Positions 1 through 7,595 of a DNA stretch of 35,803 nt are shown here, one piece after another. Location of the stretch: the NCBI GenBank assembly GCA_029006195.1, contig JAQXGH010000029.1, forward strand, positions 1 through 35,803, read 5' to 3'. Under the pieces are notes generated by a model. That model was not told the origin of the DNA. It did no database searches and saw only the letters and a list, made by a program, of their open reading frames with translations. Position numbers and translations under genes: made by a program. This stretch comes from Bacillota bacterium (lineage in GTDB: Bacteria; Bacillota; Clostridia; Peptostreptococcales; Anaerovoracaceae). The first letter of the stretch is position 1, and each line of letters opens with the position of its first letter.

Positions 1-891
1 TGCAGATAGAGTGTGGTATTTAACACGCCTTCCTTCTGACGCTAGAATTCCAAACTGAAGAGGTGTTACAGAAAGTGCCGATGTGGTGATTTCAGTTACG
101 CCGTTTTCTTTATGTATGTGCTGCATATGAGTGTGGCCACTTAAATAAAGGTGCACGCCGTATTCTTCAAAAAGCGCACGAAGCTCCTTCGCCTGCACGA
201 TGGTAAAACCGTCAGCGAACATAATCGTATCATATATAATCTGGTGGCCGGCAGCCCATACTGCCATATGGTTTTCCTTGGCATCGACAAACTGCGTGCG
301 TATCCACGCTAAAGTCTCATCTGAGATATTGCACTCAGATTCAGTATTAGAATCGATCATCAGAATGCGCAGGGTATCGCTTGCCTGATATACATAGCTT
401 AAAGACGATTTATCCTTGGCTAGTGCCTGCGAATATCCGAAATCTTTATAGGTATCCATAAACTGTTCGCCGTTAAAATCTGGAGTAATGTCATGATTGC
501 CAGGTGTAACGATTACATCGATACCGGCTTCTTCGATTGACCTAAGCTTGTCAGCAATTGCCATATGATCTCGCTCATCGCCATTAAACGATATGTCTCC
601 TGTAAGTATTAAAATTTCGGGATTCTGGTTAATCACAGCCCTAATGAATTCATCCGTCAGCTCTTCTGAGCGCTCTAAGATTTTGCCATCATTTGACTCT
701 AAAATCGCTTCATATTCGGTATCGCTCATGTCATTTTCTAAAGCCAAGTAGTGTATATCTGTGGCAATAGCTGCATAGCAATTAGCCTTTGGAACTGATA
801 ACTTATCGTAAATTACGTAACCTATGGTGACGAGTATCAGAAGTATGGTGAATGTTGCGATAAAATATTTAATTACCTTATTTAGATTCAT
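1..891 (-). CDS. Membrane-anchored metallophosphoesterase (C-terminus beyond window)
   Basis: Reading the minus strand from ATG at 891 gives 297 open codons that run off the left edge, so the C-terminus is missing. Residues 4-30 form one hydrophobic segment after a short Lys-containing N-terminus, which suggests a membrane anchor or uncleaved signal with the catalytic domain outside. The calcineurin-like signature is visible in order: ATDIHY (D-x-H) near residue 44, GDISFNGD near 98, GNHD near 131, and SGHTH close to the window edge. Together these supply the usual two-metal site. The family includes cyclic nucleotide phosphodiesterases and other phosphoesterases; the substrate cannot be read here. 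The start overlaps the stop of the upstream regulator remnant by 14 bases, so the two were once co-translated. The family call is firm, the substrate is unknown. Confidence 0.85.
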   Translation of the reverse strand, partial: MNLNKVIKYFIATFTILLILVTIGYVIYDKLSVPKANCYAAIATDIHYLALENDMSDTEYEAILESNDGKILERSEELTDEFIRAVINQNPEILILTGDISFNGDERDHMAIADKLRSIEEAGIDVIVTPGNHDITPDFNGEQFMDTYKDFGYSQALAKDKSSLSYVYQASDTLRILMIDSNTESECNISDETLAWIRTQFVDAKENHMAVWAAGHQIIYDTIMFADGFTIVQAKELRALFEEYGVHLYLSGHTHMQHIHKENGVTEITTSALSVTPLQFGILASEGRRVKYHTLSA

Positions 892-1375
892 GATGTTTGA
901 GGAAATTCTCATAAGGGCAGTCTGCCATGAAAGTCCCGCTAAAGAGTGCAGAAAGTTCGAGCCAAGGCTTAAGCTCATATGACTCCTGCTTTTTTAGGTA
1001 CATATACCTGTCTTCGAAAGTCGATGCATCAATGCTGACATAATCTTCGTTCAATCTATATCTGTCGCGTTCTCTAACAATGCAGCTTTCGCCAGTGGAT
1101 GTAATTCCGGCAGCGCTGTCTAAAGCCTTTCGCAGTACAGAAAGTGAAACATTGAAATTGTTAGCACCGGCAGAAGCATTGCTCTTATCAAATAGCTTCT
1201 CGATAATGTAATCCTTAGTGATGGAGCGACCTCTATTCACAACAAGAAGCTGCAAAAGCCTCAGGCTAGAGGATCTCTTAATTGTGAGAGGAATGCTGTT
1301 ATATGAAACTGAGAAGTTATCATAGTCGAAACTATGCCTATCTTTCTTTATTTTAAAAATGGTATAATAGGACAA
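878..1375 (-). pseudogene. SARP-type winged-helix regulator remnant, truncated at both ends
   Basis: The minus frame from about 1330 down to the stop at 878 encodes about 150 residues. They look like an OmpR/SARP winged helix (LLQLLVVNRGRSITKDYIIE, then NFNVSLSVLRKAL) followed by the first part of a bacterial transcriptional activator (BTAD) domain (SIDASTFEDR, then GTFMADCPYENF). The BTAD domain normally runs for many more residues, but here it stops at once. No ATG with a ribosome site lies upstream. The only in-frame candidate is a TTG at 1375 with no Shine-Dalgarno sequence, and further upstream the frame is antisense to the ligase gene. I infer a regulator that lost an N-terminal (perhaps receiver) domain and the end of its activator domain. 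A short functional DNA-binding protein from TTG 1375 is possible but less likely. Confidence 0.55.
1360..1368 (+). promoter_or_regulatory. Extended -10 promoter for the STAS-ligase gene
   Basis: TGG-TATAAT at 1360-1368 is a perfect extended -10 element, 32 bases before the ATG at 1401. No good -35 box is visible, as is common when the TGn extension is present. An AAAGG ribosome site follows near 1387-1391. Confidence 0.6.
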
Positions 1376-1400
1376 AAGGGAAAATGAAAGGACGTAAAGT

Positions 1401-3287
1401 ATGAGAATATTTGAAAGTAAAACAGGAAATACCGTTACTTTAAGACTTAGAGGAAGACTCGAAGTTAATACTGCTGAATATCTCCGTGAAGCGATGAAAA
1501 AGATCGACACAGAGAATGAGAAACTGGTTTTAGATCTTTCCGAACTCGAATATATCTCTTCTGCGGGTATCAGAGAGCTGATGATTTGCCAGACAAAAAT
1601 GGGCAAAGGCAATATGGATATCATCAAAATATCCAAGTCTATTATGGAAACATTTGAACTCACAGGTTTTGACGACATTCTGCCGGTATCCCGAGAAGAT
1701 ATAGAAGTGCCTTCGTATATGGGCGTATCTTTCAAGTCATTTATTGAGAGAAAGGCACGCACATGCGGAGATAAAGTGGTAATCGTAGACTCAGATAGAG
1801 AATGGACATGGGAGCAGATCGACAAATGCGCCCAGATTATGGCTGTGGACCTGTCATATATGGGAGTTAAGAAAGGCACAAGAGTAGCACTTTGTGGTGC
1901 CAATTCAGTGGGCTGGATCATCTGTTTCTTCGCACTTCAGAAACTGGGTGCAATGGCAGTACTCATCAACTTCGCTCTCAAACCATCAGAAGTAGCTACA
2001 ATATCAGAACTTGGTGACATAAACTACCTTTGCTATGGTGAAATGACTGCAATGGATGATGAATTCACATATATCAAGGAGGTAAGAGCTTGTCATGAGA
2101 ACAAGATCACAAACTTCTTTAGCCTCCAGAGCCCTATCATGTACCTGCAGCGTTTAGGCGAATATGAAATCGTTAAGAACTATTATCATGAGCCAATTGA
2201 CGCGGATGCACCAAGCGTAATGTTATATACATCGGGTTCAACAGGTAAGCCAAAAGGCGTTATCCTGTCCTCATATAATCTGCTCCGTTCAGCAGATGTA
2301 AGCCGTCAGGCACAGAAACTTACAGAAGACGACCGTCTCTGTCAGGCACCACCGCTTTTTCATATATTCGGTCTTGTATTTGGCCTTCTGTCATTCCTTT
2401 TGGCAGACGCCAAAGTCTTTCTGCCGGATACAGTGAAGAGTGACGAGCTTCTGAGAACTATCGAAGAGAATAAGTGTACGGTATATCATGCCGTTCCTAC
2501 AATGATGTTAATGCTTCTGGGAAGCAAAGACTTCACACCTGAGAAGGTTTCATCCGTTAGATGTTCAATGCTTGCTGGAGCTCCTACAAGCCCGGCTCAG
2601 ATGGAATACATGCAGAAACTTATGCCGGGTAATCATTTCATGCAGGTTTACGGACTTAGTGAAATTGCGCCGGCAACAATAACAGAATATGGAGATACTC
2701 AGGATCACCTGCTCAATACTGTAGGTAAACCTGTTATCTGCTGCGAACTTATGATAAGAAATGTCGAAACAGGTAAGGAATGTGCTCCTGGAGAAATGGG
2801 AGAAATACTTATCAAGGGATTCAATATGATGCTGGGATATTATAAGCTGCCGTATGACAGTCAGCCTATCGATGCAGATGGATGGCTCCGTTCAGGTGAC
2901 CTGGGCATCATAACTGAAGACGGATACCTTAAGATTTCAGGAAGATTAAAGGAACTCATTATCCGTGGCGGTGAAAATATCGTGCCTAACGAAATCGCTG
3001 ATGCTATCGTTAAGATGGATGAAATAGAAGATGTTAAGGTAGTAGGCGTACCTAGCAAATTCTATGGAGAAGAAGTGGCAGCATGCATCAGACTCAAAGA
3101 GGGTGCAGAATTTGACGAAGAGAAGGCTAGAGACTTCCTGTCAAAGGAACTCGCTAAGTATAAGATCCCATCATACTTCTTTATTTACGACAAGTTCCCT
3201 ACACTTCCAAGCGGTAAGATGGATAGCGTTCGTCTTAAGAAGGAAGCTGCAGAAAGAACAGCAGAGTCAGCTGAAATTACAGATTAG
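1401..3287 (+). CDS. STAS domain-acyl-CoA/AMP-dependent ligase fusion
   Basis: This 628-residue protein joins two families that are normally separate. Residues 1-100 are a STAS (anti-sigma-factor antagonist) domain: the core LDLSELEYISSAGIREL at 44-60 aligns with SpoIIAA so that Ser54 matches its phosphorylated Ser58. Residues 108-615 are an adenylate-forming ligase: TSGSTGKPKG at 277-286 (ATP loop), YGLSE at 417-421, SGD at 498-500, GRLKELIIRGGENI at 514-527, and PSGK with Lys606 as the likely catalytic lysine. All core motifs are intact, so activation of a carboxylate as acyl-AMP and then acyl-CoA is likely; the acid is unknown. The STAS part could place the enzyme under serine-kinase or partner-switch control, which is inference. 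No kinase or phosphatase partner lies nearby. An HD-domain gene follows after 31 bases. Confidence 0.85.
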   Translation: MRIFESKTGNTVTLRLRGRLEVNTAEYLREAMKKIDTENEKLVLDLSELEYISSAGIRELMICQTKMGKGNMDIIKISKSIMETFELTGFDDILPVSREDIEVPSYMGVSFKSFIERKARTCGDKVVIVDSDREWTWEQIDKCAQIMAVDLSYMGVKKGTRVALCGANSVGWIICFFALQKLGAMAVLINFALKPSEVATISELGDINYLCYGEMTAMDDEFTYIKEVRACHENKITNFFSLQSPIMYLQRLGEYEIVKNYYHEPIDADAPSVMLYTSGSTGKPKGVILSSYNLLRSADVSRQAQKLTEDDRLCQAPPLFHIFGLVFGLLSFLLADAKVFLPDTVKSDELLRTIEENKCTVYHAVPTMMLMLLGSKDFTPEKVSSVRCSMLAGAPTSPAQMEYMQKLMPGNHFMQVYGLSEIAPATITEYGDTQDHLLNTVGKPVICCELMIRNVETGKECAPGEMGEILIKGFNMMLGYYKLPYDSQPIDADGWLRSGDLGIITEDGYLKISGRLKELIIRGGENIVPNEIADAIVKMDEIEDVKVVGVPSKFYGEEVAACIRLKEGAEFDEEKARDFLSKELAKYKIPSYFFIYDKFPTLPSGKMDSVRLKKEAAERTAESAEITD

Positions 3288-3318
3288 AGGTTTTGCAAGA
3301 AATGAATAAAGGAGCGTT

Positions 3319-3975
3319 ATGAATTACGAAGAAATAAAACAGAATGATACTATAAATACATACATAAGAACTGCAGATGAATCTCTGAATGCACTAGGTT
3401 TCACTGAACATAGCTTCGCTCATGTTACACTGGTAGCCGAAAGAGCTGGATATATAATGGAAACTCTGGGATATTCGGCAAGATATGTTGAGCTTACAAA
3501 AATTGCTGGATATATGCATGACATAGGCAATCTGGTAAATAGAGTGGATCATAGCCAGAGCGGTGCTGTAATGGCATTTAGAATTCTGGATCACAGCGGA
3601 TTTATTCCTGAAGAAATAGCTCCTATTGTATCTGCGATCGGTAATCACGATGAGGGCACAGGTGTACCTGTAAGCCCTATGGCTGCAGCCCTTATATTGG
3701 CAGATAAGAGCGATGTTAGGAGAACTCGCGTACGTAATCAGGAAAAGAGTGAATTTGATATCCATGACAGAGTTAACTATTCAGTTACTAAGTCAGAACT
3801 TAAAATCAATGAAGCTCACACTATCGTTAAACTGAAATTAACTGTTGATGTACATTACAGTTCGATCATGGAATTCTTTGAAATCTTCATGCAGCGTATG
3901 ATTTTGTGCCGTAAAGCAGCTGAAACACTTGGTCTGGAATTCAAATTAATTATCAATGAACAGCAGCTTATTTAG
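3319..3975 (+). CDS. HD-domain phosphohydrolase
   Basis: The 218-residue protein shows the metal-binding pattern of the HD superfamily: His35, the MHDIG motif with His67-Asp68, His78, His110-Asp111 (GNHDEG) and Asp129 (LADKSD). This arrangement suits a metal-dependent phosphohydrolase acting on a nucleotide or phosphoester. The C-terminal 80 residues form a less conserved alpha/beta extension. A GGAG ribosome site lies 4 bases before the ATG, and the gene follows the STAS-ligase fusion closely, so the two are probably one operon. The substrate is unknown. No signal peptide or membrane segment is seen, so the protein should be cytosolic. Confidence 0.8.
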   Translation: MNYEEIKQNDTINTYIRTADESLNALGFTEHSFAHVTLVAERAGYIMETLGYSARYVELTKIAGYMHDIGNLVNRVDHSQSGAVMAFRILDHSGFIPEEIAPIVSAIGNHDEGTGVPVSPMAAALILADKSDVRRTRVRNQEKSEFDIHDRVNYSVTKSELKINEAHTIVKLKLTVDVHYSSIMEFFEIFMQRMILCRKAAETLGLEFKLIINEQQLI

Positions 3976-3976
3976 T

Positions 3977-4018
3977 AAAGTGTAAGCTATAAAAACTCAA
4001 ACTGTTAGAATACACTTT
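3977..4018 (+). terminator. Weak hairpin after the HD gene
   Basis: AAAGTGTA (3977-3984) pairs perfectly with TACACTTT (4011-4018) across a 26-base loop, and only a short T tract follows. It directly follows the HD stop codon. The long loop makes termination uncertain. Confidence 0.3.
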
Positions 4019-4022
4019 TGTA

Positions 4023-4037
4023 ATATTGGGCCAATAT
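4023..4037. promoter_or_regulatory. Palindrome upstream of the ECF gene (copy 1)
   Basis: ATATTGG-G-CCAATAT is a perfect 7-base inverted repeat. It shares the core ATTGG/CCA with a second palindrome at 4112-4127, so the pair may be operator sites for one regulator. Confidence 0.35.
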
Positions 4038-4097
4038 GCCGAATTGTACATACTAAAATATTAAAATCTGTCCATTTTATTAGGTAGAGATTTAAAT

Positions 4098-4127
4098 TAT
4101 AATGTACTATAGGAATTGGCCAGTTCC
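4098..4127 (+). promoter_or_regulatory. -10 box and operator-like palindrome for the ECF operon
   Basis: TATAAT at 4098-4103 is a consensus -10 with no clear -35. Eight bases downstream, GGAATTGG/CCAGTTCC (4112-4127) is a 16-base near-perfect palindrome with one G-T mismatch. It would lie at the transcription start, a typical repressor position. Confidence 0.45.
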
Positions 4128-4168
4128 CTTAAATACTCACTGTAAGATAGATAGGGGGATGAATAAAA

Positions 4169-4699
4169 ATGAATAATAATCAAACTACCGCAGACAGAAC
4201 GAAAATGCTGGTAATAAGTGCACTGTTCATCGCGCTTACTTTTGTCGCAACCATGTTTATTAACATTAGGTTGCCGATTATGGGAAACGGAGGACTTATC
4301 CATCTGGGCAATGTACCTCTCTTCCTTGCAGCCTTTGTATTTGGCAGAAAGACTGGTGCGCTGGCAGGAGCTTTCGGTATGGGTTTATTTGACCTGATTT
4401 CAGGCTGGACAGCTTGGGCGCCTTTTACTTTTATCATTGTAGGCGCTATGGGCTATGTTAGTGGACTTATCGGAGAAAAATGGCAGGTAAACAATACTCT
4501 TAAGTATACAGTCGCTGTTATCGTTGCCTGCATAATTAAAATCGTAGGCTACTATTTCGCAGAAGTAATTCTGTATCATAACTGGATCATTCCACTTGGT
4601 TCAATTCCAGGTAATGTTATCCAGGTGCTTGTTGCGGGAGTTATTGTGATTCCATTTGCAGGCAGACTCGCTAAGATTGCCAGATCAATGGGACTTTAG
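4169..4699 (+). CDS. ECF transporter S component (substrate-binding membrane subunit)
   Basis: The 176-residue protein is almost entirely hydrophobic with five or six membrane segments, the normal size for S components of energy-coupling-factor vitamin transporters. The motif GGLIHLGNVPLFLAAFVFG at about 36-54 followed by a Gly/Ala-rich helix and a Trp-rich loop matches the family. The S component binds the vitamin and works with shared EcfA/A'/T subunits, which are not in this window, so a group II (shared-module) transporter is likely. The ribosome site is AGGGGG about 11 bases upstream. An aminotransferase follows 17 bases later. That partner enzyme handles amino groups with PLP and belongs near pyridoxamine-pyruvate transaminases, so a B6 vitamer is one possible cargo; this is inference only. 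Confidence 0.85.
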   Translation: MNNNQTTADRTKMLVISALFIALTFVATMFINIRLPIMGNGGLIHLGNVPLFLAAFVFGRKTGALAGAFGMGLFDLISGWTAWAPFTFIIVGAMGYVSGLIGEKWQVNNTLKYTVAVIVACIIKIVGYYFAEVILYHNWIIPLGSIPGNVIQVLVAGVIVIPFAGRLAKIARSMGL

Positions 4700-4716
4700 A
4701 AAAAAGAAGGGTAGAT

Positions 4717-5844
4717 ATGTATAAGATTATGACAGCTGGACCTTCACAGGTCAGAGAAAATGTAAGAATGGCGAGAGCTCTGGAAACAACTAATCCAGAT
4801 ATCGACGTGGATTTTGTGGAATATTACAAGAGCTTATGCGATAAACTCCAGGCGATGGTAAATTCAACAGGCACTGCTTATATCCTTGGCGGAGAAGGCA
4901 TCCTGGGATTAGAAGCAGCATGTGCTTCACTTACTGAGCCTTCTGACAGAGTTCTGGTATTGGATAATGGTGTTTTCGGACACGGATTTGCTGACTTCGT
5001 TACAATGTATGGCGGACAACCGGTATTTTTTGAATCAGATTATAAAAAGGCTATAAGCGCTGACGAGCTTCGCGCTTTCCTGGAAAAGGACAGCGATTTT
5101 AAGTATGCCACAGTAGTTCACTGCGATACACCAAGCGGGATGTTAAATCCTATCGATGAAATTTGTCCGGTATTAGCAGAGTATGGAATTCTGACAGTTG
5201 TTGATTCAGTAGCTGGAATGTTTGGCGAACCTGTTGATGTTGATGGCAGTCAAATCGATATCCTGTGCGGCGGATCACAGAAGTGCATGAGTGCTCCTCC
5301 GGGACTGACTATGGTTTGGGTAAGCGATAAGGCTATGGAAGCTATGCTGGCTAGAAAGACTCCGATTAGATCATTTTATGCTAATCTGCTTACATTCAGA
5401 ACTTACTACGAAGATAAATGGTTCCCATACACAATGCCGATTAGCGATATCAACGGACTTGGTGTAGCTATCGATAACATTCTGGCTGATCCGGATATAT
5501 ATGATAGACACGCTAAGATCGCATCAGCTACTCGTCAGGCGGTTACTGAAGCTGGACTGACAATGTACGCAGATGGTGCGTATTCAAATACTGTTACAGC
5601 TATTGAAGTACCTGAAGGAACAACTGATAAGGCTATCCTTAAGGTTCTTAAAGAAAAATATGGCATCATGATTTCATCATCATTTGATGTTTTCGCAGGT
5701 AAGCTTATCAGAATAGGGCATATGGGTGAAAGCGCTAACGCTGCGGACACTCGTCAGACTCTGGCGGCTCTTGATGATGCTTTTGCTATGGAAGGTATAA
5801 GCCTTAAGTGCAGCCTGGCAGCAGCATTTGATAAGGCATTATAA
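4717..5844 (+). CDS. Class V PLP-dependent aminotransferase
   Basis: The 375-residue protein has the alanine-glyoxylate/serine-pyruvate aminotransferase layout: an N-terminal TAGPSQV (6-12), a Gly-rich ILGGEGILGLEAA segment (56-68), the PLP ring-stacking or ring-nitrogen region VVDSVAGMFG with Asp163, and Lys189 in GGSQKCMSAPPG as the Schiff-base lysine. The C-terminal IRIGHMGE motif is also typical. It most likely transfers an amino group to pyruvate or glyoxylate; the amino donor cannot be read. The class includes pyridoxamine-pyruvate transaminase, which is attractive because an ECF S component sits directly upstream in the same operon. A shared terminator follows. Confidence 0.85.
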   Translation: MYKIMTAGPSQVRENVRMARALETTNPDIDVDFVEYYKSLCDKLQAMVNSTGTAYILGGEGILGLEAACASLTEPSDRVLVLDNGVFGHGFADFVTMYGGQPVFFESDYKKAISADELRAFLEKDSDFKYATVVHCDTPSGMLNPIDEICPVLAEYGILTVVDSVAGMFGEPVDVDGSQIDILCGGSQKCMSAPPGLTMVWVSDKAMEAMLARKTPIRSFYANLLTFRTYYEDKWFPYTMPISDINGLGVAIDNILADPDIYDRHAKIASATRQAVTEAGLTMYADGAYSNTVTAIEVPEGTTDKAILKVLKEKYGIMISSSFDVFAGKLIRIGHMGESANAADTRQTLAALDDAFAMEGISLKCSLAAAFDKAL

Positions 5845-5861
5845 GATAAAGGTAAAAATAA

Positions 5862-5890
5862 AAAAACGCCGCAAGTAGCGGCGTATTTTA
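5862..5890. terminator. Bidirectional terminator between aminotransferase and prfC
   Basis: CGCCGC (5867-5872), a 5-base loop and GCGGCG (5878-5883) form a GC-rich hairpin flanked by an A tract on the left and TATTTTA on the right. It can stop transcripts arriving from both converging genes. Confidence 0.85.
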
Positions 5891-7471
5891 TTAGATATCT
5901 TCCTGGATGTCGAGAGCTTCAACAAGCTGCATGTCAGGATACTTCTGAACGTAGAAATTCAGAGTGAACTGGTTAGGGAAGAGGATAAGAGGTCTCTTCT
6001 TAGCGTCAAATACCAGTTTAAGTCTTGAGTCAAGCGTGCGCTTGATTTCGTCAAGGTCGTCTGTGAGAACCCATCTTGCCAGTGAGTAGTCCAGAGGTTC
6101 CTTACGAATATCTGAGTTGTATTCGTTCTTAAGTCTATATTCAAAAACTTCAAACTGCAGCTGACCAACAGCGCCCAGAATTACTTCATTGTATTCAGTT
6201 CTGTAAACCTGAACAGCGCCTTCCTGAACCAGCTGATCCACGCCCTTGTTGAAGTGCTTAGCCTTCATCGTATCCTTAGCTGATACCATCATAAAGAGTT
6301 CAGGAGGGAATGTAGGCAGCGGTTCGAAGAAGATAGGCTCCTTAGTAGTTGTAATTGAATCACCAACCTGATAATTGCCTGTATCGTAAATACCGATGAT
6401 ATCGCCAGCATATGCTTCGTCAACTGTTTCTCTCTCGTTAGCGAAGAGCTGTGTTGACTGTGAGAGCTTGATCGGTTTACCTGTTCTGGAGAGCTGAACT
6501 GTCATGCCTCTTTCGAACTTACCCGAGCAGATTCTCAGGAATGCCAGTCTGTCTCTATGTGCAGGGTTCATGTTAGCCTGAATCTTAAAGATGAATCCTG
6601 AGAAGAAATCATCTTCAGGGTTAACTTCGCCATCTATTGTCTTTCTCGCACCTGGAGCAGGGGACATTTCGAGGAAGTGGTGAAGGAAGGGTGTAGTACC
6701 GAAGTCCGCTAAGGCTGAACCGAAGAAGACTGGTGACAGCTGACCTGCGTCTACCATTTCTCTGTCGAATTCATTACCTGCGCCTTCTAGAAGTTCGATT
6801 TCATCTCTGAGTTCGCTGAGTGAATATCCAGGAAGGATTTCCTCGAGTTCCGGACCGAATACTCCGTCTTCGCCAAGTTCTATAACATCTGTCTGCTTGC
6901 CCTGATCATAGAGATAAACCTTGTTTTCGAGCATATCGTAAATGCCCTTGAAGTTAAGGCCTGATCCGATGGGCCAGGTTACAGGTGTTGAAGGGAGTCC
7001 CAGAACATCCTCAAGCTCCTGCATAAGATCCAGTGGATCTCTAGCTTCTCTATCGAACTTGTTCATAAATGTGAATACAGGGATACCTCTCATTGAGCAT
7101 ACCTTAAAGAGCTTCTTAGTCTGAGCTTCTATACCCTTAGCTCCGTCGATAACCATTACAGCACTGTCTACTGAAGTCAGTATTCTATAAGTATCTTCAC
7201 CGAAGTCGTTATGGCCCGGTGTATCCATGATTGAGATGATTTTACCATCATATTCAAACTGCATTACAGATGATGTTACTGAAATGCCACGCTTTTTTTC
7301 TATTTCCATCCAGTCGGATGTAGCAAACTTATCTGTTCTTCTGGCTTTAACAGTACCTGCTTCTCTGATAGCGCCTCCGTGCAGGAGCAGCTTCTCGGTA
7401 AGAGTTGTTTTACCAGCATCCGGGTGTGAAATTATACCAAATATTCTTCTTGAACTAATATCCTGTTTCAT
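5891..7471 (-). CDS. prfC: Peptide chain release factor 3
   Basis: The 526-residue protein is a translational GTPase that recycles RF1/RF2 from the ribosome after peptide release. The N-terminus carries the G1 motif SHPDAGKTTLTEK (15-27), the RF3-typical ATSDWMEIEKKRGISVTSSVMQF region (switch I/G2), DTPGHNDF (G3) and MNKFDRE (G4). The following domains and the GQLQFEVFEYRLKNEY segment near residue 440 match RF3 rather than EF-G, as does the total length. An AAAGGAA ribosome site precedes the ATG. The gene is monocistronic between two terminators. Confidence 0.96.
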   Translation of the reverse strand: MKQDISSRRIFGIISHPDAGKTTLTEKLLLHGGAIREAGTVKARRTDKFATSDWMEIEKKRGISVTSSVMQFEYDGKIISIMDTPGHNDFGEDTYRILTSVDSAVMVIDGAKGIEAQTKKLFKVCSMRGIPVFTFMNKFDREARDPLDLMQELEDVLGLPSTPVTWPIGSGLNFKGIYDMLENKVYLYDQGKQTDVIELGEDGVFGPELEEILPGYSLSELRDEIELLEGAGNEFDREMVDAGQLSPVFFGSALADFGTTPFLHHFLEMSPAPGARKTIDGEVNPEDDFFSGFIFKIQANMNPAHRDRLAFLRICSGKFERGMTVQLSRTGKPIKLSQSTQLFANERETVDEAYAGDIIGIYDTGNYQVGDSITTTKEPIFFEPLPTFPPELFMMVSAKDTMKAKHFNKGVDQLVQEGAVQVYRTEYNEVILGAVGQLQFEVFEYRLKNEYNSDIRKEPLDYSLARWVLTDDLDEIKRTLDSRLKLVFDAKKRPLILFPNQFTLNFYVQKYPDMQLVEALDIQEDI

Positions 7472-7546
7472 AATTTATTCCTTTCGCAACATCTGTAGAT
7501 TTTACCACATTTTAAGCCTATTAGGAAGGACTCACAGGTAATAAAA

Positions 7547-7580
7547 AACTCCGTGAGAGTAGTACACACGGAGTTATTAT
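7547..7580 (-). terminator. Terminator of the sodium:solute symporter gene
   Basis: AACTCCGTG (7547-7555) and CACGGAGTT (7567-7575) form a perfect 9-base stem with an 11-base loop. On the minus strand it is followed by a T run, so it fits the symporter transcript, which ends at 7596. Confidence 0.85.
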
Positions 7581-7595
7581 TTTTAGTTGTTTTTC

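Noticed and set aside
1376-1921. Long open frame on the minus strand continuing upstream of the regulator remnant
   Set aside because: It lies wholly antisense to the STAS-ligase coding region, its translation is low-complexity Ser/Ile-rich and shows no domain, and it has no ribosome site.
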